A stretch of DNA of 64,000 nt from Nymphaea colorata (Eukaryota > Streptophyta > Magnoliopsida > Nymphaeales > Nymphaeaceae): contig NC_045143.1 in assembly GCF_008831285.2 (NCBI RefSeq), positions 13,408,151-13,472,150 on the forward strand, read 5' to 3'. Below, piece after piece: positions 15,701 through 27,700 of the stretch. How positions within the stretch are numbered: the stretch's first letter is position 1; every line of letters begins with the position of its first letter. The notes beneath the pieces are model-generated. The model was not told the origin of the DNA. It ran no database searches and saw only the letters and a list, made by a program, of their open reading frames with translations. The position numbers were made by a program, and so were the translations under genes.

Positions 15701-18700
15701 AAGCTCCTGAGTACTACTCAACTCCTCTCTCTTGCTCTCATTCTTGTATAAATAGTATCCTTTATGTACAGAATTTTACTAAAGTAAATTTTCATGCTGC
15801 TTTCCTGCTATAATACAATTTGTTTATTTATCTCAAGTCTCTCAAGGGTTTCATTCAAGTATTGTTCTTTGTGACACTTCTTTCTTTATTAGTTCATTGT
15901 GAGTTTGTGACTAAGACGATTGTGCCCGACTCTAACTTTGAAAGGTCATGAAACTTGACAAGGCACATTTTTCTGCAAGCTGGATACAGGAATTTATGGG
16001 AAAAAGAACAACTCCCGAGACTTCCAACCAATTCATTATTGCAAAAGCTTCAAGAGAAGTCTAAAGAACAAAAATAGAGCTCTAGTTCCAAAATTTATAA
16101 TTGTAAAGAAACATCATGTAACATTATTGCCATCATATAGGATGATAACAATTCATTTCATGATTCTTTCAAAATACAAGGACTGCTCTTGGTTTAATCA
16201 CAGATCTCTTAGCAGAAGCCTAATCAAAGAGAAATAATTTGGCACTAGCTATTTGTTAACTATGATGCATCTCAGTGCTAAAAGCCAACAGATGGTCATC
16301 AAATCTAACAATCACCATTTTTTAGGTCATTCCGAAAGAACTTTGTTAGGTGGTAGCAAAAGAAGTATTTCACCTTTGCGATGCCCCCAAGAAGAACAAC
16401 TGACTTGAATTCTTTCATACCAACCAATCCAGCATATGTAGCTTCCACATTTGTTGCCTTGCTATCATTAACCCATATTTTTCCTTCATTGTCAATGTGA
16501 ACTGTCATGGGAACAATTCCATCGAACAAAAATTTAAGAGTTAATAAATATGTGTTCAAGGAAGGAAATGACCAAAAGCATACATGCAACAAATTAATGC
16601 TTTAGTCTTTTCTCCAGATAGATGATGAATTATTTGATAAGGAATCTTCGAACAAGAAATGAAAACCAGAGGAAATAATTTGAAATTATTCTTCCTGGGA
16701 TGAGACAAGAGTTGATGAGTTGGAGGAATTGAGAAGGACCTGTTGAACATGTAGAAAATACTATAAAGCATGGCTTGTTGTTTGCGCAGGATCTCATGGC
16801 TGTTAGAACAATAGTTTGGATTGCAAATACTAAGTATACTTTGTATGTATGTGTGTCCATATAGATATATATCTACGTCAAATGGATATGGGTACGATTC
16901 AGGTACGGGTACAGAGATACTGGTATAGACACGGTAACTTTAGAAAATGTGGGTACAGGGATACGGCAGGATATATATATATGTATACAAGCAAAATAAC
17001 ACAAAAAAAACAAAAATGAAAGAAACATTTAAGTACACAAGTGATAAATAAAAACATTATATGTTAATGAACAATAACTCTAAAAACAGAATGAAAATTG
17101 AGTTCAAAAAATTAAATCAAGTAAAATTAAGTAGCTTGGATCAGCTTTGAGCTAAAAAGTTCCCAAGTGTCCATTTTAGGTACAGATACAATGATATGGG
17201 TACATGGACCTTACTGAAGTACAAATGTGAGTTATATACATAAGAATTGTAATCAGGCCGCCAACCTCTATGGCCAGATGGTTTTTCATATTTTCTGATT
17301 ATTGCAAATGGTACATTGCACGATGACAGTTGATGGAGCAGAGTTTTTAGCCATGGAATGCATGTCACAAAGTTACCCAAAAAAGAAAAAAGAAAAAAAA
17401 GAAGACCATCTGCCATAGAGGTAGCTGGCTGATTTCAAATTTTTCTAGACACATACATATCTTGTTGAACACCACTGAGAGAGAAAAAGAGAGAATGATT
17501 TCACATTAACCTAATGTTAAATGAGATTAAGGTAGCAGCCACTAGATTACAAAATCAGTCCAGGCATAAAACAGAAATTATTAAAAATGGCCTGAACTAA
17601 AAATAATAAAACATAAGAACATGACTAACTTCTAGAAATTGCTACTAACCACCTCACCAACTAAAACTTATTTTCCAACACTTCCCCTCAAGCTGGAGCA
17701 TAGATATCCATCATGCTCAGCTTGTTACATCATTAGTAAAATTTTCAATTCAGAGAGGTTTGGCAAACATGTTTGTAACTTGTTCTTCTAAAGTAACATG
17801 AAATGGTTGATATAGCTTTGGACGCACAAGACCACGAATGTAATGACAGTCTACTTCGATATGTTTCGTCCTTTCATGAAAAACAAAAATATTAGCAATA
17901 TGCATAGCTGCCTTATTATCACACATCATCTCCATTGGTAGTTTTATTTGAACACCAAGACCATCCAACATAGATCTTATCCACGTCATCTCTACAGCAG
18001 TTGAGCCATAACTTGATATTATGATTCAACACTAGACCTAGCACTAACGTTTTATTCTGACTCTACCATGACATAAGATTTCTCCCAACAAACACATAGC
18101 ATCCAATAGTAAATTAAATTCCCTATCATCAACAGAACCTGCATAGTCAGCATCAGAATATGCTTTTATATCAGTGTCACAAAAAAAAAACGCGAGATAA
18201 ATTAAATTGTTGTTTAAAACTTTTAAAAAATGCATTTAAAAAAAACGTTAAAAATGAAAAAACGGTTTTTTCATTTTTTTCTTTTTCTTTTTTTTAATGC
18301 CAAACAGTTTTTTTTATTTGTTGCAAATCTACTTAATTTTTGATGTTTGTGTGATTAGTTTCTCACTTATTTGATTTTTCCACCATTTTTAGCTTTTTTA
18401 AAAAATTTTAAAATTTGTTGTATTTTTCTCTTTTTTCCAGTTTTTTTCAAGCTTAACGTATTATACCCAAGAAAAAACTTGCCATTTAAAACTCTAAAAT
18501 GGTATTTGTGACTATGCTTTATATCTAGAGAAGTTCCCTTTCGGAATAAGACCCTTCCTTGGAATGAATTTAGAAACCTCAATACCATCAGGGCTGCTTC
18601 CCAATGAACTCACCTCTGTTTGTCCATAAACAGGCCAAGGATATATCTAGTCTAGTAACAGTCACATGTAGAAGCTTCCCAATCAAAGACATGTTGGATG

Positions 18701-21700
18701 TATTGACCACAGGTTCTAGTTCATCATCATGAAGATGAACTTTGGAATTCATTGGAATGCTCGTGGGCGTTGTTCCAAGCATGTATGTTTCCTGCAATAA
18801 ATCAACTACATACTTTCTCTGAAAAAGAATAGCTCCCTCTTTGTTTATTGATGCTTCAATTCCCAAGAAGTATCTAAAGGACAAAGGTCATTGGTAACAA
18901 AGTGCTTTTCAAAATACTTCTTAGTTTCTGTAATATATTGTTCATTATCACCTGTCAGAATGATATCATCCACATACACAACCATTGCGACAATACCTCT
19001 TTCACTCTTCTTAACGAACAAAGAGTGATCTGAAATAAATCGTAGAAAACCAAAACTAGTCATTACCTCTGAGAGCTTGTGAAACCAGGCCCATGAACTT
19101 TGTTTGAGAACATAAATCGCCTTTTTCAATAGGCACACCTTGGAACACTCCCTGTCGCTCAAAGCCAGGAGACCGCTACATATATATTGTTTTAGAAAGG
19201 TTCTTGTAGAAACAAAATGTGCACGAGAGTAGAAGAAAGCACACAGATGTAACGTGGAAAACCCTCAACTCGAGGGAAGAAAAACCACGGGTGAGGAGGT
19301 CTGGTGCCCACTAGCCTCCAGACACTCTCTCTCTTCAACACTTCATTAACACAAAGATTAGGGTTTACAGAGGTAAAAGTAGTCCTAATTAGGACAAACC
19401 GGATCGGGTACGGATCCGGACCCGAACAACAAAACCCGTCAACACTCCCCCTCAAGTTGGGCATACATATCAAACATGCCCAACTTGGATACATTTCTCT
19501 CAAATGGAGTTACACTTAAGGCCTTGGTTAGGACATCAGCAGTTTGGTCTTCAGACTTCATGTATGGTAGCATTAATTCCTTAGCATCAATTCTTTCTCT
19601 GATGAAGTGACGGTCGATCTCCACATGCTTTGTTCGATCATGAAGAACCGGGTTGTTAGCCAAGTTAATTGCAGACTTGTTATCACAATACATCCTCATA
19701 GGCCCTTCAATCTCTATTCCAATATCTGTCAGTAAGATCTTCAGCCATAACAATTCTGATACCCCAGTAGCCACAGCCCTATATTCAGCCTCTGCACTCG
19801 AGCGGGAACACACATCTTGTCTCTTGCTTCTCCAAACAACTAAATTTCCCCCCAAGTAGACGCAGTATCCTGAAGTAGATCTTCTGATGTCAACACAATC
19901 TGCCCAGTCTGCATCAGAATACCCTTCAACTTCAATAGACCTTTGTTCCACATATAGAAGTCCCTTTCCGGGATTCTTTTTCAAGTAGCACAGAATTCTA
20001 TCTACAGCCTTCAAGTGCATATCTGTAGGTGCATGCATGAACTGGCTCATCACATTTACAGCAAATGTGATATCAGGTCTAGTCAGAGTGAGATAAATCA
20101 GTTTGCCAACTAGACGTTGATATCTCCCTTTAGCTTCTTCACACAATAGTTCTCCATCTTTGCTACCAAGTTTATGCCCAGCATCTATAGGAGTAGAGGC
20201 TGGTCTGCATCCCAGTTTTCCTGTCTCCTTTAGTAGATCCAGGGTATACTTCCTTTGACTAAGTACAAGAGTTGTACCTGATCTAGCAATTTCAATACCC
20301 AGAAAATACTTTAGCTTACCAAGATCTTTTAGATCGAATTCAGTAGATAGTAAACCCTTTGATCTTGCTATCTCTTCCTTATCATCACCTGTAACAATCA
20401 TATCATCAACATAAACCAATAGTAGAGTAACTTTACTCTCTCTTCTCTTTACAAACAGGGTATGATCTCCATTTCCTTGTTTGTAGCCATGTTTCTTCAT
20501 AACAAGTCTGAGCCGTTCAAACCATGCTCGGGGAGACTGTTTCAGCCCATACAAAGCTTTCTTCAATTTACAGCATTTTCCAGGCTTCTCAAAACCTGGT
20601 GGCATGCACATGTACACTTCCTCTTCGAGATCTCCATTGAGAAAGGCATTTTTCACATCAAGTTGGCACATCTCCCAACCCTTCAGCACCGCCAATGAAA
20701 TAATAACTCTAACAGTCTTCATCTTTGCAACAGGAGCAAACGTCTCTAAGTAGTCGATCCCATATTTCTGACTGAACCCCTTGGCCACCAATCGTGCTTT
20801 GTACCTCTCAATGTTCCCATCTGGTTTGTACTTAACAGTGTAGACCCACTTCGACCCAACCAAGTGGGCTGCTTCAGGAATATCAACCACCTCCCATGTC
20901 TGATTTCTGTCTAAAGCTTCCATCTCTTCTTTCATTGCATGAGACCACTTAGTGTCACCCTGAGCCTCTGTAGCATTCCTGGGAATCACAACCACAGCCA
21001 AGGAGGATACAAAACATTTATAGTCAGTGCTCAATCTAGAGTAAGATACGAAGTTACCAATAGGGTGCTGGGTACATGACCTGACCCCCTTTCTCAGGGC
21101 AATAGGAAGATCCTCCTTTTCTTTTCCAGTCTGAATTTCTCTTCCAACATCTTGCTTCTGAACACGACTTGGATCATCCAAGGAAGAAGTAGGATTGGGA
21201 TTCGGTGTAACCTCCTCATCATCAATCACCTTGTCAGTACAAGCTCTTCTCTTGGAATACACCTGCCCAAACATACGATTACCCTCTTGTTCTGTCACCA
21301 TAGGATGCTCTCCCTCCTTCGCCTGTTCATGTACATCAGTAGTCGTCCCCTCTTCATCTTTGCCAAGCACCTTGGCAACAGGATTCTCTTCACGCCTGTA
21401 ATCCATAAAGTCTGTAAACTGAATTTCCTGTGTGGGAGAATACTCTTCCTTAGACATTAATTTCTCCCCCTGAAGAGAATTCTCACCAAAATAGGAGACA
21501 TGTTCCAAGAATGCGACATCTTTGGTAATGTGAAGACGACCAGTGGTGGGATCTAGACATTTATAACCTTTTTGAGTGGAAGAATACCCAAGAAAGATGC
21601 CCTTAATAGATTTGGGATCAAGTTTTTTCACATTGGGGCTGTGGTTATGTATGAAACACACACATCCAAAGACTCGAGGAGGAAGATGAAAAGGTTGACT

Positions 21701-24700
21701 ACTCCCTGGAAGCATAGAGTAGGGAGTACGACCCTTTAGCACACGACTAGGCATGCGATTAATCAAGTAGACACTAGTAAGGATTGCATCACCCCAATAG
21801 TATTTTGGGAGATTTCTTTGGAACAGTATGGCTCGGGTGACATTGAGCAACTGACGATTTTTCCTCTCAGCAACCCCATTTTGAGGGGGGTATAACTACA
21901 GGATGTCTCATGAACAATCCCCCTCTTTCGAAAGAATTCTTCAACAGTGAGACACAGATATTCACGAGCATTATCAGACCGAAAAGTCTTGACAGAATTT
22001 CCATACTGGTTCTCCACTAGGAGGATGAAAGTTTCAATAATGTGAGGCACCTCACTACGATCTTTCAACAAATACACAAAGGTACACCTTGAATAATCAT
22101 CTATAAAAGTTATAAAGTATTGAAAACCACCACGAGAATGAATGCCCGAAGGCCCCCACACATCAGAATGAACCAAGGAGAAAGCTTTATTAGAACGACT
22201 ATTTGAAATTGGATAAGAAGCTCTAACATGCTTCGCAAACTGACACACATCACATGATAACATGGAAATGTTTAAACTAGAACATAGTTCAGGGAACAAA
22301 TGTTTCAAAATCCCAAATGGGAGATGACCAAGGCGTTCATGCCAAAACAAAAATAACTGACGACACTCTTCCTCCTTCTTCTCTGTTCTGCTGACTGCTG
22401 ACATAAGAGCTGTGACAACGCGTATAGGAAGCCGATACAGCCCATCAGACACCAAACCAATCCCAATCCTCTTCCCTGTCACCAAGTCCTGCAAAACACA
22501 ACGTTTTTCAGAAAATATAAGCTCACACTTCAGTTCCTTGGTAATCTTACTAACAGATAACAAATTTAAGGGAAGATGAGGAACATGTAAGGCATCATGA
22601 ACTAAAAAATTATTTAACAAGGAAAGACTCCCTTTCCCTGCCACAGAAGTAAAGGAACCTTCGGCAAGGGACACACGTTCCTTTCCCGAGGATAGCTTGT
22701 AGTCATGGAAAAGCTTGGGGTTGCCAGTCATGTGATGAGTGGCACCACTGTCAACAATCCATTCACCCATATAAGAAGTACCTTCTCCCCCTGAAACAGC
22801 CAATGCCTGATTGATCTTCACCTCATCTGGTGTATCTGCCTGACCAACATCAATCTTGCTCAAATATGCTCGTAGCTCACGAATCTGCTCTGCAGAAATA
22901 GAACCTTTCCCATCACTCAGACTTGTTGCAGACGATACAGGCTTCTTCCCACTCGAAGACCTCCCCCTACTATCCTTCTTCTCTGGATACAGGTCCCAAC
23001 AAAAATCCCTAGTATGACCAAGTTTTTTGCAATGTGTACATTTCCGGGAAGAACGAGGAGTTCCCACAGGGGCACGACTAACATAGGCAGACTGTTCTTC
23101 CCCCTTTCGTCCACTAGAGAGCAGCCTTCTCTGTTCTTCAGCTTCAACACGGGAATAGACATCTTCAATACTAAATGATTCGTCAGAGTTAAGAATCTGA
23201 CTCCTTATATTTTCAAAGTCATCATTCAGTCCGGATAAGAAAAGGAATACCCTGTTTTCCCATTTATCAGTCATGTACTGCATCTAGTCGTGAGGACACC
23301 TCCATGGAATATCAGAGTGATAGTCAAGGTCCTCCCACTTAGATTTTAATGCTGCATAAAAGTCTGCAACCGAGAGAGCACCTTGTCGCAGGGAATACAC
23401 ATCCTTCATAAGTTGATACACACGAACTTTCCTTTTCTTTTGGCCATATATCTGCTCCAAAATAATCCACATATCCCTTGCAGTCTTCTTACGAAGAATG
23501 AGGGGTTGGATATCCGGGGACACTGAATTGACAATCCAGGTTTTGACCTGGTTGTCTTCAAGAAACCATGTATCCCAAGCCAGACCATCTGCAGCAGGTT
23601 CAACCTTTCTCCCATTCACATAGGCAATGCGTCCTCGCCCAGCAATCCCCATGGTAATCGCAGCAGACCATCGGGAATAGTTCTCCTTGGTAAGTTGAAT
23701 GGTGGTAACCTGAACCGGTACATGATCAGTCCGCGCAGACACAACATCAGGTAGAGTAGTGTTGACTGAAGAAGAAGACGAGTCAGCCATGATCACCAGG
23801 TAGAAGTGGCTGCCAAAGAACACACACAGCAGCAGTAACCTAGAGAAGAGGTGAGATGACGCAGTCGGGGATCAACAGCGGAAGCGGTGGGAGCAACGGA
23901 AGCAGCAGGACGCGGCGGAAGCAGAGGGCGGCGCTTGGCAGCGCGCGCCGAGAAGAGGCGACAGCGTCGGACGTCGGCGTCGGTGGTCGGACGTCGGCGT
24001 CGGCAGAGGCGTTAGCAGAGACGTTGGCGTCGGCAGTCACGACACCAGCGACACAGCAGCGGTCACAGCCACGGCGGGGCAGTGACGGAGGCAGTCACGC
24101 GGCCACGGTGCGGCGACAGCGGCGGTGGTCACGGTCACGGTGCGGCGACAGCGGCGGCGCAGCAAGGGCAGCGGCGGCGGTGGTGGTAGCGACGGCGACG
24201 GTGGTAGCGGCGGCGGCAGTCAGGGTTGGAACTTCACAACCATAGAAAAAACAGATTTTGTTTTCTCCAAGTCCGACGGCTCTGATACCATGTAGAAACA
24301 AAATGTGCACGAGAGTAGAAGAAAGCACACAGATGTAACGTGGAAAACCCTCAACTCGAGGGAAGAAAAACCACGGGTGAGGAGGTCTGGTGCCCACTAG
24401 CCTCCAGACACTCTCTCTCTTCAACACTTCATTAACACAAAGATTAGGGTTTACAAAGGTAAAAGTAGTCCTAATTAGGACAAACCGGATCGGGTACGGA
24501 TCCGGACCCGAACAACAAAACCCGTCAACAGTTCTCATAGAGAAAGACATTTTTAACATCAAGCTGATATACGTTCCATCCAGAATAAACAGCTAGTTCT
24601 TCTAGAAACCAGTGCCTCCATTTCTTCTTCAATTGCCTTCCACCACCTAGGATCGAGAAGAGCTTGCTGGTGGGCCGTGGCTAACAAGGATGGAAGCAAC

Positions 24701-27700
24701 AGACAAAGTTGAAATGACGACACCTAATCCAACGACTTCATATGGTTGATGACAACTGATCTGATCTGCTCTAGGATCACCTGATCTGATCCAGCAACTC
24801 TGATAGGTTCGACGGCCACATCAGGGTGCTAATCATGTCTCTACATGATAAACATGATTAGCCCTTTCAAACAAGCATTCTAGTCTTCCTCTAAGCAAGC
24901 AGCATAAGTCCTAGGAGTAAAACCCTTGGCTGGAGGGAAAGGAAGAAGATGGAGAGGGGAAGAATATGGCGTGAAACCCTAGGACCAGCAAAACCCTAGG
25001 ATCGGTTCTATGTTGTGAGAGAGTATTGAAGAGAGAGAAAACATGTTAATCTTCATTATTCTTGATCATATGCAATATATGATTAGGTCAAGGGAAGGGA
25101 GCAGCCACTTTACAATTTCAGTCCACTAGAAAAACATAAAAAACACAAGGAAACTAGCGAACTTAAAGAAATGAACCCCATGATCTTAGGCTATTTACCG
25201 AGAACTCTCTTTTTTTGTGCCATCTAGTTCTTTAACTTTACCATCAATAGGCATGATAAGACAGAAATTTTGGCTCGATTTTCCGAACCATCTATAAAAC
25301 CCCAAAAGACCTTCACCTCCCATGTGGTGCTTCATAGTAGAAGCCCAAGTCACATAATTCATATAAGAATGTTTGAGGAATGGTTGGAGAGAAAGATATT
25401 CCTTGTTTTCCAATTTGAAAAAATAAACTCCGGTTCTAGGAAGAAACATAAAACACTGGAAAGAGGGATTGTAACTTGCTAAGCAGACAATCCACACAAG
25501 CTACAGCACCCATAGAACTGATGAAGATCCTCAAAGGTATGTCAGCAAACAGTTGGTAAACAGCCAGAGATTTACAGTAGTAGGGAACTCAATTTTCCAA
25601 GGAAAAATCCACAACTTGCGATAAGAACAGACCGTATAGAGCCAAGCTCTGATACCATATAGGAAACAAAATATAGACATCAAGCTCTTGATCTTTCCCA
25701 CAAATGACATAAGGGACAATTCATTGCATATATAGATACAAATCTACATTTAACAGAAGAGAGCACTCACAAGGAAAAACAGTGTGCTAAGGCACCAAAA
25801 AAATTATTATTAATGTGATAACAAATAGATTACAAGAAGCTTGACATACAAGGGGGCCACAAGGTCCATTAAATAGAAAGAGGGAGGAACTAAACATCCA
25901 ATGGCTAGATTCCAAGTTCCAATGACTCTCTCAGCTAAGAATGACTCAGCTCAAAAAGAATAGAGCAAATACAAAAGAAAAAAGTAAAAGGAAAAATTAC
26001 AGAAAAAGAAAAATAAAAAATTTAGAAAAAAACTAGAAAGATAACCTGAAATTACATAAATCTTAACAGTTGGATGGCTCTATTGAACATCTAGGGGCAA
26101 GTTTGAAATGGGCCTAGTGGCACATGTATTGGCTTGCTTGCATCAGCTAATGCTTGCATGTAACCTGATCTATTTCACCAGTGGAAGAGACAATGAGCTA
26201 AAACATTATGACATAAACCAGAGTGATGCATACGTAGGGCCTCCAACCATCAAAGGAAAAAACAAGCAACTTCAGTAACTAGCTAATTAATTAGCAATTT
26301 CCATGGATGAGCTCTAAAATGAGAATTTTCAAATATATCTTAAGAAACATATCTGAAGATCAATTAAGGAGACTCACATTAACCAAAGTTTCTTTCACTG
26401 ATGATAAAGTATATATCATTCTCCTCAGTTTCTTCATGAATAACACATTAGCACACTCTTGGATTTGCAAAGAGCCTATTCACACAAACACGAAAAAAGA
26501 AGGCAGGAAGAAGGAATAGATATTCACCTATTTGCATCCGATGGGGAAGAGGGGATAATTTCCCAATAGCTTCATTTATTGAATTTACTTCAATTCCCAT
26601 ATTCAGTCCAAGTACACAGAATGTAGCGACTGCTGCATTCTGGAAGTTATGGTTACCCACTGTATTAAGGGAGTCCAATTTCAGTTCTGCACTTAGGCCT
26701 GTGGTTGGAAGTTCTATATAGGCAACCTTCTTATCCATCACCATCTGCATTAGCTTGAAAATAATACAATGACAATTAAGAACTCCGGAAACTTTCAACT
26801 AAAAACTACAAGCACAGATATTATTAACTTGCCTTGAGACCAGGAAGGTCTCCTATCCAAGTAAGAGTGCAATGGTTTAGCCCATGACGAAAAGCCTCCA
26901 CTAATAGTTGATTATCTATTTAAAGAAATCAATAAGAGCAAATAATGTGTGAAACATTGGGAAAGGTACCTCTAAATGTAATTTAGAAGGCTATATATGT
27001 TGATTTGGACAATGAAAGGAGAAAAGTTAGAGAACAATAATTTTTTGATACTGTCATTGAAAGATAAACTATTCATAAGATACTATAACAGTTCCAAAAT
27101 ATCATGATACTGTCATGATAGCTTCAGAGTTTCCTTTCTGTCATAGGCCTCCCCAGTCCATCATCCGGCTTATGTTCATGTTATTTGCTTGTTCCTCATA
27201 TTCTACAAATGTTTTCTCCTTGTTATTATACGTTTCAACCAAAGAAATTTCACTGAAACCTTCTTTTATACATCTTTCTACAATTCAGAAGTAATCAACT
27301 TTTATATTATTGAAAATATTGCCAAGACTGACAATTATGATTCAAATTAAGCGAAATGAGTACTTGAAAAATATTAAAAGGAATTCACAAGCCACATTAT
27401 TTTCTCACTTTGTTTCTCCAGTATTCTTTGTATACAAAAGTTCCTTATATATCAAGGATATTTCTTCTCAAATTAGGCTTAAATTTCTTCGAACAAATAT
27501 AATTCATGATATAATAAGCATGACTTTAAGAAGAAAACAGAATCATGCTAAGAGTAAAGTTTATCAAAAACTCCTTTAAGTAAATTTGAACTTTAGCATG
27601 ATCTCAAAACATGCTAAAACAGAAGGTATGCAGTCAACTGTTGTCATCACTATTAAAGCCAAATCTGACATCGATAGTGTTGAATAATATTTGTGTTAGG

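Larger units (their letters stand above)
19205..24530 (-). mobile_element. Young copia element C, nested in D (TSD GTTCT)
   Basis: A complete Ty1/copia element with 240-bp LTRs that I count as differing at one position, 5-bp flanks GTTCT at 19200-19204 and 24531-24535, PBS, gag-pol and a polypurine tract. It sits inside the RT of element D between QLDVKNVFL and the YVDD block. It is in the same orientation as MurD, within intron 9. One nonsense codon and one frameshift interrupt gag-pol. Confidence 0.95.
17682..25657 (-). mobile_element. Copia element D, split by nested copia C
   Basis: An older minus-strand copia. A primer-binding site matching initiator-Met tRNA lies at 25646-25657, a gag-like scrap at 25195-25497, and pol pieces lie on both sides of element C (24536-24700 and 17750-19199). 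A purine tract (TTGAGGGGAAG) then precedes a probable 3' LTR start TGTTGGAAAATAAG at about 17681. Protease and integrase are missing. The LTRs could not be paired. It resembles element E (shared [15 protein letters not shown] block). Confidence 0.65.

Noticed and set aside
23856-24245. 129-codon plus-strand Gly/Ala/Arg-rich frame
   Set aside because: A by-product of the GC-rich leader of copia C on the opposite strand.
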